Shown: one piece after another, positions 47,398 through 59,215 of the stretch
Position numbering within the stretch: the first letter of the stretch is position 1
Layout of the letters: each line of letters opens with the position of its first letter
Source: Epinephelus fuscoguttatus
Taxonomy: Eukaryota; Chordata; Actinopteri; Perciformes; Serranidae
Direction: 5' to 3'
Length of the DNA stretch: 64,000 nucleotides
Assembly: GCF_011397635.1 (NCBI RefSeq)
Contig: NC_064771.1
Span: 14,075,379-14,139,378 of the forward strand
Notes under the pieces: model-generated
Database searches by the model: none
The model's input: the letters and a program-made list of their open reading frames with translations, nothing else
What the model was told of the DNA's origin: nothing
Translations under genes and position numbers: made by a program

Positions 47398-49312
47398 GGG
47401 TCTGTTTCACAACTGTTAACCCTGAAATGAGGGAAACTCTGGGTTTTCGTTTTTCAAAATGTCAAAGACTGCATCTGTCAAGATCATGTGTGATGCAGCC
47501 CACATCATAACCAATGTGGAGGCCAAGTGGCCTGGTCTGTGCATGACTCACGGATATATCGTGGTCTAATCTGAGGAACATAATGGAACATGGTAAGCAG
47601 CCTCAAGTCTTGCACAATATAATTCACTTGTCTCCCTCCTTTAATGCACTCAAATGTATCCACTATACATTACAGGAGAGTTTGATGGCTTTCTGCTGGG
47701 TGACAGGGGTTACCCATGCCAGCCTATGTTACTGACCCAGGCCCCCAACAGAACCAGCCTGGCCCATTGTAGGACGAGAGCCAGGGTGGAGATGACCATA
47801 GGTCTGCTGAAAGCCCGTTTCCAGTGCCTACGTCACCTCAGGGTAACCCCTGAGAGGGCCTGTGACATTATTGTGGCATGCATTCTCCATAATATTACCA
47901 CAATTAGGAGAGCAACACCCTGCCCTACAAATGGAAGACACTGATGACAACCCCATCCACCCTGCAGACATCCAGGATGAAGAGCAGTCAGACATGCTAG
48001 AATCACTTCACTGTTTAAATCACAATCACCACCACCCAGAGTAGTCAAATAAAGACAATTCACATTTTATTTGGTCTTCTTTATTTCCTACAAATACAAA
48101 AGCAACAGTTAGTTTTTTTTTTGTTTTTTTTTTACATTGCTCCAATGATTAACACAATTCACCCACCTCTAACTTGTGTTTCAATCTCAATTTCAAGATC
48201 CGTTTTTGTGATCTGCCGGTCCGTTTTCTGCACTGTTTTAATTAGATGCACTCTATAAATCTCCTTCAGTGGTAACTGGGAATACACAAGGATGACATTA
48301 AATCATACAGTTGCACATGAATTCCACAGAATTGAGGAAACTCAGTAAAAATATCAAGATGTTACCTCTGTAGGCCCCTCAGGCTCCCTCTCTGTGGCAG
48401 CAAACAATGTGACCTCATCATCCTGTGAAGATGAGTGTTGTGTTTCAGTATACTTTAAACTACTATATGGCATAATCTATGGAGTATTGGCTACTTACAG
48501 TTGCAGTGGCATAACGATCTATAAGAGATAACGCCATCAGAATGTGTTGGTTCAAATCAGGTAACCCCATGAGACCACTATGCTGAAGTCTCACCTGTTT
48601 GAACGATGTTTTTATATTTCATTTTGAGCTGCCATGGTGAATCGTAGTATCGGGGCTCCATTGATGATGGCTTTTTAAAGTCGTGGTGCACACGCTTAAC
48701 TCAAAGTGAACATACTCTGTGTTGATTGAACTGATTGAAATCAGCCGTTCTGAAACCGGTAACCTAGAGTTTCCCATCTCAGAGTAACTCAACTCAGTGT
48801 TCAGGTTTAGGCTCAGAGTTTGTTGAACCTCCTTTCTGAAATGGACCCCAGCTGATGGATCGAAGAGCTGACAGGTAGGTGAAAGGATAATACACACACA
48901 AGGCAGCATGTGGCATCTAACAGGTAGTCTCTGAGCTGCAGGGGGCAACTGGCAAGCAGGTGGGAACACTCACGCTGAAACGCCGTCACAGGGAAACACC
49001 ACACAGACACAGGCAGACTGGAACCAGAGACGCTGAGGCAGAACTCGTGGTCGGGGACAGAAGGCTGGTGAGTTTGGTAATGGGAGATCAGGCAGGTAAG
49101 GAGTGCTGGAAAGTCTTGCATGTGGGCAAAGAATAATTTGGCAAAATGTGTGTGTGTGCGCTGGAGAGCCTTAAATACCAGGCTGACTGGCTGATGAGCT
49201 GCAGCTGTGGAGGCAGGTGAGTGGAATGGGGCGATCAGGTGGGAGTGGCTGGCAGGTAGAGTGGAAAAACACTAGGGGAGCAGAATGCGAAAATAACAGC
49301 GATTGTCAGGAT
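47037..49312 (-). mobile_element. Probable solo LTR of an LTR retrotransposon, interrupted
   Basis: Two flanks, 47037-47397 and 48849-49312, read on the minus strand as one LTR-like sequence of about 830 bp. It has a TATTTAAG promoter motif (about 49171), an AATAAA near the other end (about 47096) and a terminal CTGCATCTGGGTCC block typical of fish LTRs. A Harbinger element is inserted in the middle. No internal genes were seen, so it looks like a solo LTR. The family is probably Gypsy-like but not certain. Part of it is duplicated at 42776-43128 by the segmental duplication. It is an inactive fossil. Confidence 0.5.
47398..48848 (+). mobile_element. Harbinger element, decayed, with CAG target duplication
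   Basis: 1451 bp bounded by GGGTCTGTTTCACA and TGAAATGGACCC inverted ends and by the 3-bp duplication CAG (47395-47397 and 48849-48851). A CWG target fits PIF/Harbinger. The frame at 47654-47944 encodes the HARBI1-like DDE transposase C-terminal part: GEFDGFLLGDRGYPCQPMLL, HCRTRARVEMTIGLLKARFQ, and RVTPERACDIIVACILHN. A preceding exon-like piece (CDAAHIITNVEAKWPG, about 47490-47540) and a GTAAGC...ACAG intron-like gap fit the family. The N-terminal half is missing and frames are broken. Minus-strand pieces near 48160-48290 may be the Myb-like gene. Confidence 0.85.
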
Positions 49313-49661
49313 TGCGGAAGGTGGGATGGCCAGCTTTGTGGATGATTACTATGCCAATCTTACAAAGGAGGATGACACTTAAACAGTTTCCTCTGTTTTT
49401 TTTGTTAACACAGCTAACATTGCTAAAACGTTAGCGTTAAGAAGAAATCCAATATTCCTTTTTATACCTCCCCAATTTCTGATTAGGTGGACTTGATAAC
49501 CCTTGATATACATAACGTTATTCATCCCTACAACAGTAGATACTTTTCCCCTAACCTGATGTGAAGTAATTTTGTTGTCACCTGTAAATATTTGATAAAA
49601 TGTCAAAGTATGTCTTAATATTTACTAAAAAACAACAGAGGACCTGTATGTGAACCGGTGT

Positions 49662-50300
49662 TTGAACAATACACACTCACTGGTCATGTTATTAGTTCGA
49701 CCGTGCTAGTACCCCTTTGGATCACCTTTCGCCCTATGGATTCAACAAGACCCTAGAAACATTCCTCAGAGATTTTGGTCCATAACATTTCTGCAGATTT
49801 GTCAGATGCACATCTATAATGCAATTGTCTCATTCCACCACATCCCAGAGGTGCTCTATTGAGATCTGGCGACTGCTCGGGTCATTTGAGGACAGTAAAC
49901 TCATCGTCATGTTCAAGAAACCAGTCTGAGATGAATTAAGCTTTGTGACATAGCGAATTAACATGCTGGCAGCAGCCAGAAGAAGTTGGGTACTCAATCG
50001 GTAGGGTGCAAAGTGTGCCAAGACAATACCTCCCACACCATTAACCTACCAGCAGCAGCAGCCTGAACAAGGCAGGATGCATCCAAGCTTTCAAAGTCTG
50101 ACCCTAGCCTCTACATCTGAATGTTACAGCAGAGATGAGACTCATCAGACCAGGCAATGTTTCTACAAATTTCTTTTGTTCAGTTTTGGTGAGCCTGTGC
50201 CCATTGAAGCCTCAGTTTCCTGTTGTTATCTGACAGGAGTGGCACCCAGTGCGGTCATCTGATCTGCTTCAAAGTTCCATGTGTGGTGCGTTCAGTGACA
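49662..50300 (-). mobile_element. Tc1-like transposon remnant
   Basis: The right terminus on the minus strand corresponds to the CACTCACTGGTCATGTTATTAG type of end. Minus-strand frames contain a WSDESHLCC-like catalytic-region fragment, a DASCLVQAAAAG...MVWEVLSWHTL segment and ISIEHLWDVVE, matching the SPDLNPIEHLWDVVE block of Tc1-type DDE transposases. Several frame breaks leave it inactive, and the N-terminal DNA-binding half is missing. Confidence 0.75.
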
Positions 50301-51221
50301 GCTCGGTGCACTGGCACCAGGGTCAGGGCTGTGGCAGGTGGCGGGACAGTGGCAGCTAAGCGGCAACTCATTCAGCACCGTGTGTGAATCTGCAGAGCTG
50401 AGCAACACCACAGTGCCAGCCTGTTAAGAGGCGCCTCAAACGATTTACAGCCAGCTAGGGCGGGGCCAAATTTTCGCTCCGTCAGGATAGAAGTGAGTCA
50501 CCACAGCTCAGCAGCCCTAAGTCTTTTTTAGATTTTTGCTGAGCCACTTCTTCCAAGGGTTTTTTCTTTTTTTTTTTTCATTTTTAAAAATGTATTTAAT
50601 GACTTCTGCCAAGGAGGTCATGATTTTGTCCGTTTTGAAATAGAGAGGGACAAAATTTCACTATTACAATAACTTTTATAGTAATTTATAACAGCTACAA
50701 AAAAACAAAACAAAATAAAAAAAACTACATAAATTACACGTAGGCTACCTTTAAAAAAGCATAGTGACACTGACGGTGAAGTGGTGGAAATATTAAAATG
50801 TTAAATAAATAATAATTTTTAAAAAAATCTGAAAATATTATGCAAAAAAAAGAAGTTGTAATAAATGATTTTTAAAAAATGACCATTTGTGTTTATTGGA
50901 CTTCATGTGGCTGAATTTACAGAGCACTCATGTGTTTCATGACAGTGTGTTATCTGTAAAGGCACGCTGCTGTTATCTCCAGCAGTGCCCCCTCCACCCT
51001 TGGCACCCATGTCCAGCTTCACATATGTTTTGATCAAAATTAAAGACTACGTGAGGGAGAGACAGACCCTCTCCTTGATATGAAATACATTTATGGCCAG
51101 ACCCAAAAATGCTGAATTAAAAAAATGAATAAAAAAATGGAGAAAAAAAATAATCTGTTAGGGCTACACTACACACTATACTGCTAAGGGAATTATTAAT
51201 AGAGTGCACGTGGCATTATTA

Positions 51222-51252
<31 letters not shown>

Positions 51253-51774
51253 CATATTTTCAATTTCTGTTTTTACTTATTTATTTAGGCCTATTATTAC
51301 AAATGCAGAATGTGCATGCATGCATTCATTTGATTCCTTGTAAGGATTATTCTTAAACGACCCCTATTTTTTCTTGCGTGTTAAACTGTGTGAGTTAAAT
51401 GAAATGGACAAAATCAACATCAATTGTATTAAATATTTTGGAATGAATTAACCGTCACTTTCCAAATAAATTCAGTTTTCATTTTTTGCCCTAATTTTTC
51501 TCCTAATTATATCTGACCTTACTATTTATTCATTTTTAAAACTTATTTATAAATAAACACAACATTATGAATAATGCGATGATAATTTAACTCTTTATCA
51601 TTAATTGTGTTGACTTTAATCTAAAACCACTCCTGCTGTGTTGTTCAGGCCTACGATTAAATAGCTAATACACTTCAAAAAATAAGCCTGTCAACGGAAA
51701 ATCCTCACTATGTACAAAAACTGGACATTTCTTGTGTGTCGAGAAGCCTCTATAGACCATGTTTTACTTAATTG
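50301..51774. other. No gene recognised
   Basis: A GC-richer part at 50300-50480 is followed by very AT-rich DNA with an (ATT)n run at about 51221-51252. No coding or RNA gene is supported. Confidence 0.45.
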
Positions 51775-52540
51775 TGTATTTATTTCACCTTTATTTATCC
51801 AGGAAGTCCCACTGAAATTGAAAATCTCTTGTACAAGAGAGACCTGGCCGAGGTAGTAGCCAATCAGAACACATTTAAAATGCAACAAATATAACCTGTA
51901 ACACAAAAATCCACAATGAAACAACAACTATTCAAACACAGTGGCCTCTTAAGGACACAAGCACACGTCTCTGTCACCACATTCTTTATGATGCCCTAAT
52001 TTTAGATCTTTTTGGAGATTGTTCCATGTCCAAGGTGCACAGTAGGAAAATGCAGTTTTCCCCAGATCTGTTCAGTGAGTACATTAAAAAGCAACCACTT
52101 AAAGGAGTTGGTAACTACCAGAGCTGACACACAGCAGGCTGCAGAGGTAGGCCGGAAATTTGCCCAATATTGCTTTGTAGGTGAAAATATACCAGTGCTG
52201 TTGTCTGTCAGTGACGTCCAAATCACCAAATCATAAAGAATTCAGTGATGAGTAAGGGACTTTGTATTTAAGAATGTATGGTACACTTAATGAAGGCTAG
52301 TGAAAGTGAAAATGGAGGAGGTTGCATGCATATATAAGATGTCACTGTAATCAACCACAGACAGAAAAGTGGCCTCAACAAGTTTTTCTCAGCACTGAAA
52401 AACTTTAACTTGTTTCTAAAATAAAAGCCAATCTTCACTTGAAGCTTCCTAACTCGAGCAGCAATATGTACATTAAATGGAAGCTTGCCATCTTCCCATA
52501 TCCCCAAGTACTTGTGTGAGGACAAGTACTTCATACATTA
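51775..52540 (-). mobile_element. LINE remnant, C-terminal RT region
   Basis: The minus-strand frame 52268-52534 includes SHKYLGIWEDGKLPFNVHI and RKLQVKIGFYFRNKL, the 'YLGI..D..L.F..HI' block after the RT domain of L2/CR1-like LINEs. The 3' side ends near 51775 with CCTGGATAAATAAAGGTG (minus strand). It is 5'-truncated and broken. Confidence 0.55.
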
Positions 52541-52790
52541 ATTAAAATATTCACAAAAGTCTGTTCTGAATTAGTTTTTTCTCTGAAATATTCCACATGG
52601 TTCAGTGATGGGAAATGAAGTCTTTATAAAAGTGTGAGCAGTTCATTTCATGTATTTTACAGATGAGGTTGATGATTCTTCACTTCTGCGGACTCCTGTG
52701 ACCTGACATGCCCTCTTCGAGTCCAGGGGGTAACCTGAAGGGACTTATGCACGTTACAGGCAAAATTAACATATTCTTGCAGGTGACGCC

Positions 52791-52966
52791 CACGATGCGA
52801 CCAGCTGATACCACCTCTCGGCCTGGCACCGGGCCACCGGAGGGACTATCAGGCTTGAAGGAAGGGTCTGATAGGCGGCTTGGCATCAGCCCCCATGGGT
52901 GTGCCCCCCGGGCCAACTGTATTTAAATAGCGGTCCAAAGAGAGAGAGTTAGCGAAACAAGCCACC
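52791..52966 (+). promoter_or_regulatory. Adult alpha-globin core promoter
   Basis: A TATA-like TATTTAAATA (52920-52929) lies 38 bp before the start codon, implying a short 5' UTR. Upstream are GATA motifs (CTGATACC about 52803, CTGATAGG about 52868) and a GGTGTGCCCC element near 52898. The start ATG has a perfect GCCACC context (52961-52966). Factor binding is inferred from motif type. Confidence 0.55.
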
Positions 52967-54064
52967 ATGAGTTTGAACGATAAGGACAAGGCTGCCGTCA
53001 AGGCCCTCTGGGCAAAAATTTCCAAGTCAGCTGACGTTATCGGCGCTAATGCCTTGGTCAGGTAAGTGTCTATTTACCTTGTTACTATTGGAGGTACTTT
53101 GATGACGAGCTTTTATTTCATTGGCGAAATACTGGAAGGACAAAATTTCACGCCTGGTGCAACCAAATCAGGAGCGCAGCCTGTGATATTGGCTCACCAA
53201 GGCGCACTAGCATGGGGATATTGTCCATTTTTAGTCATTTATTTAATTTGAGAACTGTAAGGTGTTACAGAGTCACTCACCAGTGACACTGAACTGAAAC
53301 AACATGCGCCAGGTTTGTTTTACGCGCAGCTCTCCGACATACCCGCCTCTTACCGCCCTCTCCACCTCCACAGGATGCTCACGGTCTACCCGCAAACCAA
53401 GACCTACTTCTCCCACTGGCCAGACTTTGCTGCCGGCTCTGCCTCAGTGAAGGCCCACGGAAAGAAGGTGATGGGTGGCATTGGTCAGGCTGTGGCCAAA
53501 ATCGACGACCTGGTTGGTGGCCTGCTGGAGCTCAGCGAGCAGCACGCCTTCCAGCTGAGAGTGGATCCCGCCAACTTCAAGGTGAGACAGGGTTCATTAA
53601 CATCATGCGTTATGAGATTACGTTCTAGTAGTTCCTTTCACGTTATACCGAAGTTAGGATGACTTGTGCGTACTTTTACGCACGATTAGAGCTTTGTTTG
53701 CGCATAAATTACGCATTCGTGCTGTGCATAAAACATCTAAATCTGATAAAAGAACGAGAATAAACATCATATGAGATGATATATGTGCTGCGGTTATGTT
53801 CTAGTAGTTCGTTTACCATTATACCGAGGTTAGGATGCCTACTTTTACGCACGGATAGAGCTTTATTTAGGTATCATTTACGCATTTATGTTGTACATAT
53901 ATTTACCTTACAACTGTTTATTGTGTGACCCGCAGATCCTGTCTCACTGCATTCTCGTGGAGCTGGCCACCTGCTTCCCCGGTGATTTCACCCCGGAGGC
54001 CCACGTCTCTTATGACAAATTCCTGAGCAACGTGGCCCTGGCTCTCTCAGAGAGATACCGCTAA
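52967..54064 (+). CDS. hba: Adult-type hemoglobin alpha subunit
   Basis: Three exons (52967-53061, 53374-53581, 53936-54064; 95+208+129 nt) give 143 residues, the usual length of fish alpha chains with Met. It starts [20 protein letters not shown], the hallmark fish adult alpha N-terminus. It has CD1 Phe44, distal His60 in KAHGKKV, proximal His89 in [10 protein letters not shown], and the C-terminal SERYR with HC2 Tyr. Introns are short (312 and 354 bp) and GT-AG, in the conserved globin positions. AATAAA lies at 54130-54135. The product is the alpha chain of an erythrocyte hemoglobin. It shares orientation with the alphaD-type gene 17 kb upstream and converges with aqp8. All key residues are present, so it looks functional. 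Confidence 0.97.
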
Positions 54065-54459
54065 ACTGTCCGCAGTGTGGGATGCGATCTGCCACAGGAA
54101 ACCATGTAACTCATGGTGCAAAATTATGAAATAAATTGCATACTTCCCAAACGTGATCTTGTGTCTTTCATGTCTCCAGGAATGTGTTTTCACTTCATAC
54201 TGTACACGCACCAGCAACAATAAAACATCTACAGGCGTTCATGTTTTATGGGCAGGGGGACGAATAAAGAAATCATATGTGTGTTTTGTTCTTTATTTCA
54301 TAGTGAAAAATCCACACAGTCACACAGTTTGACATGGAAGAAAAAAAAAGTACGGCATCAAAGTCATTATGACATGAGCCAGGAGTACCTACTGATATGG
54401 TGAGACAGAATGCTTACAGGTTTATTGTCGTGGTCATAAATACACAATAAAAGCTGTTA

Positions 54460-56573
54460 TCACTTCATAACGACTCGTAACTTTTCGTCACCCAGAACGA
54501 GCCTGAAAAAGAAGACAGACATTGTAAACGTTATCAGCCGTGACATTTTATTTATTAATTTAATTCTTTCAGTCATATTTGACTTCTCTCACCTGAGCAA
54601 AGCAGCGGCCACCAGGCCACCCCCGATGGGTCCCACCCAGTAAACCCAGTGGTAGATCCAGTAGTTGGTCATCACAGCTGGACCGAAAGCTCTGGCAGGG
54701 TTCAGACACGTTCCTGATATGTCACCCCTGCACCAAGACAAAAAAAAGTTTAATTATTACTGCAATTTTCCCCCCCAATTTATTATTTATTTTTAAAATC
54801 TAAAAAATATCTGAGGTGATACAACTGTAGGAGCAAACATGACAGAGTTCATCATATAATTCATAATTTTGTTGGTTTGTTATACATTTTTTTTCAAAGT
54901 GAATAAATGATAAGGTCGGATATATTTATACAAAAAAAAAAGGGCAAAAAATAATAACAGAAAAAACTGAATTTATTTTGCTATATGGACTTGCAAGCTA
55001 TTTATTCCATAAATTAAAGTGCTGGTTAATTCATTCTGAAATAATTATTTAGATAATGAGTTTCAATTAATAATTTTAAAGCAGCTTTGTTTTGATATAT
55101 TTTTTTAGCTTAGGAAATTTGCATAAATGAATGCTGTATAAAGGTTATTATTTATTTGGTGTTTGGACAGTTTTAATGTCTTTTATGTTTTTGGTTGTAG
55201 TCCCCATAGGTGTAGATTTCACAAGGGGACATGTGCATTTTTGGAAATGGAAATAAAAAAAAAAACATTTAAATAGTAGAGGATTTCTATTCTGAAATAA
55301 AATGATGCAGAAAATGGTGCAGAAAACTTCACTAAGAATGCAGGAAAATTATGTTTTTCACACTTAAAATTTCCCAGCAAAGGACCCCCAAACTCCCAGC
55401 TTCATACATGTCCCCCCAAATGCTGAAACAGAACCTACATCCTTGGCTGTCCCACCAAAAACATGCAAAAAATCTCCAAATTCAGTGTTAAAGAAACTTC
55501 AAATGTTTGTCTTAGTAAATAAAAAATGTTGGTGTTTGTCATTTTTTTGTAAAAAAAAAAAAACAAAACAAAACAAAAAAAATTCTCACTATTTAATTTT
55601 GGTAAACTTAATTTTTTAAAAATTGTCACACTGTAAAGCTGGATCATTCGAGTGAAAGCAGCAACTGACAGAAGAGTGGGTGACTTTTAGACCTTATACT
55701 GTGTAAATGTTTAACACAGTGCAGAAACCATAAACTGTTAACACACATTACGGTATCACCCTTTTATCTCACCCTGCCAGGACGTTGATGATGACGGTGC
55801 AGCCCACCAGGAACGGAGCCAGTGGAGTTTTCGTCTTGCCGTTGACTGCCACCAGCAGCACCACCATGGTGATCAAGCACGTCATAGCCACCTCCCCAAA
55901 GACGGCTCCAGTCAGCTGGCTCTCTGATTTGAGTATATCAAAGGCTGCCCCTGTGGCGTTGTAGTATCGGTCTGCAGGGGTCATGATCTATAAAATGTGT
56001 TAGTAAAGATTTAATTTATTAGATTACATGTTTAAGAGGTGCAGAAAGAGCTGGGACATGCAACCTTTTATAATATTGTACTCTTTCAACTGACCTTGGC
56101 CATCCCAGCTCCCAGCACTCCTCCGATCAGCTGGCTGACCAGGTAGGGACCCACCATCATCAGCTCCATGCCTCCACACAGGTAGATGGCAATAGTGAAT
56201 GGAGGGTTGAAATGGGAGCCACTAAAAGAAGAGAAGCAGCAGAGAAAAGCTGAGCTCAGATGGCGAACTGCTTCTGTCTTTTTAGCCATTCCAGTTCTTT
56301 ACACCTTTACCTGATATTATCCATGACGGCCACCAGAATCGCCACAGCCAGTCCGTGCACCAGGGCCGGCTGCAGACGTCCAGCTGCAGGTACGTTCTCG
56401 ATGACGGACACGCAGCCGATGAAAACGAAGAACATGGTCCCCACTATCTCGGCAAGGCAGGGCTGAAACAGAGTCTCATATTTGTTTGGAGGTCTGGGCG
56501 CCGGTGGCTTCTTGGTCCCCTTCTCCATCAGAGTAGAGTCTGTGTCTTCCATGTCCATGTTCTCAACTCCCAT
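54460..56573 (-). CDS. aqp8: Aquaporin-8 (water/ammonia-type channel)
   Basis: Five coding exons on the minus strand (56311-56573, 56095-56221, 55773-55987, 54593-54727, 54460-54502; 783 nt) encode 260 residues, the family's usual length. All introns are GT-AG. The N-terminus is cytosolic and Pro-rich, followed by six membrane segments. The second pore motif is canonical ([14 protein letters not shown] 211-213, filter Arg214), and His73 in LVHGLA fits the family. The first pore motif is NPP (residues 93-95, in [10 protein letters not shown]) instead of NPA. AQP8 proteins conduct water and, in some cases, ammonia or peroxide in plasma or inner mitochondrial membranes. Candidate poly(A) signals are at 54421-54426 and 54292-54297 (minus). 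Upstream on the same strand lies a second aqp8 terminal exon, so this is one of a tandem pair, probably corresponding to zebrafish aqp8a.1/aqp8a.2. Confidence 0.95.
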
Positions 56574-56705
56574 CTCTGCTTGTTTTTATTACTGCCTGGA
56601 AGAGACTGCTTTTTCGGGAGGGTTCTCACAGATACTCTGCACCTCCAGCACCTATGTGCGACCCAGCGTCCGGAGCACTGCAAGGTGCTGTGGTTATTTA
56701 TAAAC
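56574..56705 (-). promoter_or_regulatory. aqp8 5' UTR and TATA-like box
   Basis: On the minus strand TATAAAT (56696-56702) lies about 123 bp before the ATG, suggesting a ~90-nt 5' UTR without an intron. No other motif is asserted. Confidence 0.45.
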
Positions 56706-57185
56706 ATCTCCAGCAGCTGGCACACTGAACTGGAGTTGTGTCACAGGTCATAAAACATCAAAGGTGAAGGATGTTCATCAATACAATGCCCGCCCTAACA
56801 CCTCCCCTCATGGACTCAGGTGGGGTGAGTCCAGTCTTCGAAGGAGTCCTCAGAGTGACCTTTTATAAGAGAGGTGATAACGCTCAAAACAAAACATAAG
56901 CTGTTTGAGGTTGACCTCGGTCAGTGGGATCAGATGAGTGCAAGTTATTCATCATCATCATCATCATCATCATTAGATGCAGGGATACACAGACTAACAG
57001 TATCAGATAATGGCTTAGTCTCTTCATGCACTCTACACTCTGTACACCTATAGAGATGAACATAAGATAATATGAGACTGAGTTACACTAGATAAGGTAG
57101 GTACATTTCAAAGCACTGTACATAAGTATCATTTTGAGATAACTGCATGTTTCCATGTGATGCTACTTACTGTACTACCATAAAG
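56706..57185. other. No gene; (ATC)n microsatellite
   Basis: A run of about 8 ATC triplets at about 56950-56975. The rest is unassigned and includes upstream DNA of aqp8. Confidence 0.5.
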
Positions 57186-57785
57186 CAGAGGTGGGATTAA
57201 ATCATTGTTTTGCAAGTCATAAGAAAATCAAAAGTCTTTGCACTTAAGTCCAAAGTCAAATTCCCAAGGCAGAACCGACAAGTTCACGTCCTAAACTTTG
57301 AGGTCCGAGTCCTAAACAAGTCATAATGCACTCTCCTCAAATGTAATATCAGTATCAATTGGCATTTATTTGTCAAAACAAGTTTGTTAAATGGTGCTTT
57401 CACACCTGCCCTGTTTGGTTTGATTCAATCCAAGTCAATTTTCTATTGTTTCCTAAGTGTGGTTTGTTTGGGCCAGTGTGAGACCAGATCAGACCGAGAC
57501 GTTCTTGAAGAGGTTGTCTTGGTCCGGTTACAAACGAACTCTGTTGTGGTTTGTTTGTGGTGAGAACATGTTCTGACCTTGAGCCGAACCAGCTGCAGTC
57601 ACATGACACATTGTTTGGGTTAAACATGAGCATGTTACAGTCCTGGAGGATTATTAATGTGCACCTCCTCCTGTACTGCCTTAATATGCACATTCAGCAC
57701 ATCCAATGCATCAAAACATTGTTTTCTAGTTGGAGCCGCGCCTCGTTTTCAAACAGTATGGTTTGACTAAAATGAACAAGTAGGC

Positions 57786-59215
57786 CCTTCAATGGACCCG
57801 CTGCAGTTTGCCTACCAGCCTGGCACTAGGGTGGACGATGCCGCCATCTTCCTCCTGCATAGAGCTCTTTCTCACCTGGAGAAGCCCGGAAGCTCTTTGA
57901 GAATCATGTTCTTTGACTTCTCCAGTGCTTTCAACACCATACAGCCTGCGCTTCTGAGGGACAAACTGGAGCACATAGGGGTGGCTAATCACCTCACATC
58001 CTGGATCCTGGACTACCTCACGGACCGGCCGCAGTATGTCAGGACCCAGGATTGTGTATTGGACTTGGTTGTCTGCAGTAATGGGGCCCCGCAGGGGATG
58101 GTGCTGGCACTGTTCTGCTTCACCCTCTACACTGCAGACTTTTCATACGACACCCCCACCTGTCATCTGCAGAAGTTCTCTGACGACTCTGCCATAGTCG
58201 TCCTTATCACAGATGGGGATGACAGGGAGTACAGAGAACTGAACCAGGTCTTTGTGGACTGGTGCCTGAGGATCAACGCGGGGAAAACCAAAGAGCTGGT
58301 GGTGGATTTCCGCAGGTGCAGACTCCTCCCCCCAACACCGGTGAACATCCAGGGAAAGGACATTGAGATGGTGACATCTTATAAGTACCTGGGTGTTCAT
58401 CTTAACAATAAACTGGACTGGACTAATCACATAACAGCACTGTACAGGAAAGGCCAAAGCAGACTCTACCTGCTGAGGCGGCTCAGGTCTTTTGGAGTGC
58501 AGGGGCGCTCCTGAAGACCTTCTTTGACACTGTGGTGGCATCAGCCATCTTCTACGGAGTGGTGTGCTGGGGCAGCAGCGTCTCAGCTGCAGATAGGAAG
58601 AGACTGGACAAGCTGATCAAGAAGGCCAGCTCTGTCCTGGGATGCTCTCTGGACTCTGTGCAGGTGGTGGGAGAAAGGACTCGGAGGACTAACGACTCCC
58701 ACCCCCTGCAAGAGGAGATAAAAGCTCTGAAGAGATCCTTCAGCGATAGACTGATTCACCCAAAGCATGTGAAGGAACGCTATCGCAGGTCCTTCCTGCC
58801 TGCTGCTGTCAGGCTACATAACCAGCACTGCTCACAGTAAACTGCACCATGGACACTTTAGGGACACCATAATAAGCATTACTGTCTCCTTTGTAGTTTT
58901 TATTTGCACATACAATTTTCACTTTGCACTAAATATGTTGATTCCAATCCACTGCTCACTTTTTATCCACTGCTCGTCATTATTATTATTATTATTATTA
59001 TTATTTATTACTGTCTTGTATTTTTTGTACTTTTTTGCATGTCTAGTTTTTTAAGTTTTTAAATTTTGAAATCTTTAATCTGACTCTTTCCCCTTGACTG
59101 CTGTAACACTGGAATTTCTCAACTGTGGGATCAATAAAGGTGTATCTTATCTTGTCTTATCTTATCTTATCTTATCTTATCTTATCTTATCTTATCTTAT
59201 CTTATCTTATCTTAT
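57786..59215 (+). mobile_element. Rex1 LINE, 5'-truncated
   Basis: The frame 57792-58514 encodes the reverse transcriptase from before motif A to beyond the YLGV block. It shows MFFDFSSAFNTI (motif A), SNGAPQGMVL (motif B), QKFSDDSAIV (motif C with catalytic DD) and SYKYLGVHLNNKLDW. One frameshift near 58512 moves the C-terminal part (FYGVVCWGSSVSAADRKRL to RSFLPAAVRLHNQ, TAA about 58838) into another frame (58532-58840). The 3' UTR ends GGGATCAATAAAGG plus a (CTTAT)n tail (59143-59215), as in Rex1/Babar elements. The endonuclease and N-terminus are absent. One frameshift and intact motifs imply a moderately young, dead copy. Confidence 0.88.
58978..59007. repeat. (ATT)n microsatellite
   Basis: About nine ATT triplets within the Rex1 3' UTR. 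Confidence 0.85.

Noticed and set aside
36254-52900. Search for beta-globin exons between the alpha genes
   Set aside because: No YPWTQR-type exon 2 or MVEWTD-type start was seen on either strand by reading.
53315-53662. 115-residue plus-strand frame starting before alpha-globin exon 2
   Set aside because: It is exon 2 read through from the introns on both sides; the spliced globin model explains it fully.
56355-56753. 132-residue plus-strand frame opposite aqp8 exon 1
   Set aside because: Shadow of the minus-strand aqp8 coding exon and its 5' UTR.
59143-59215. Regular short repeats considered as a CRISPR-like array
   Set aside because: A continuous 5-bp CTTAT tandem tail of a Rex1 LINE with no spacers, in a vertebrate genome.
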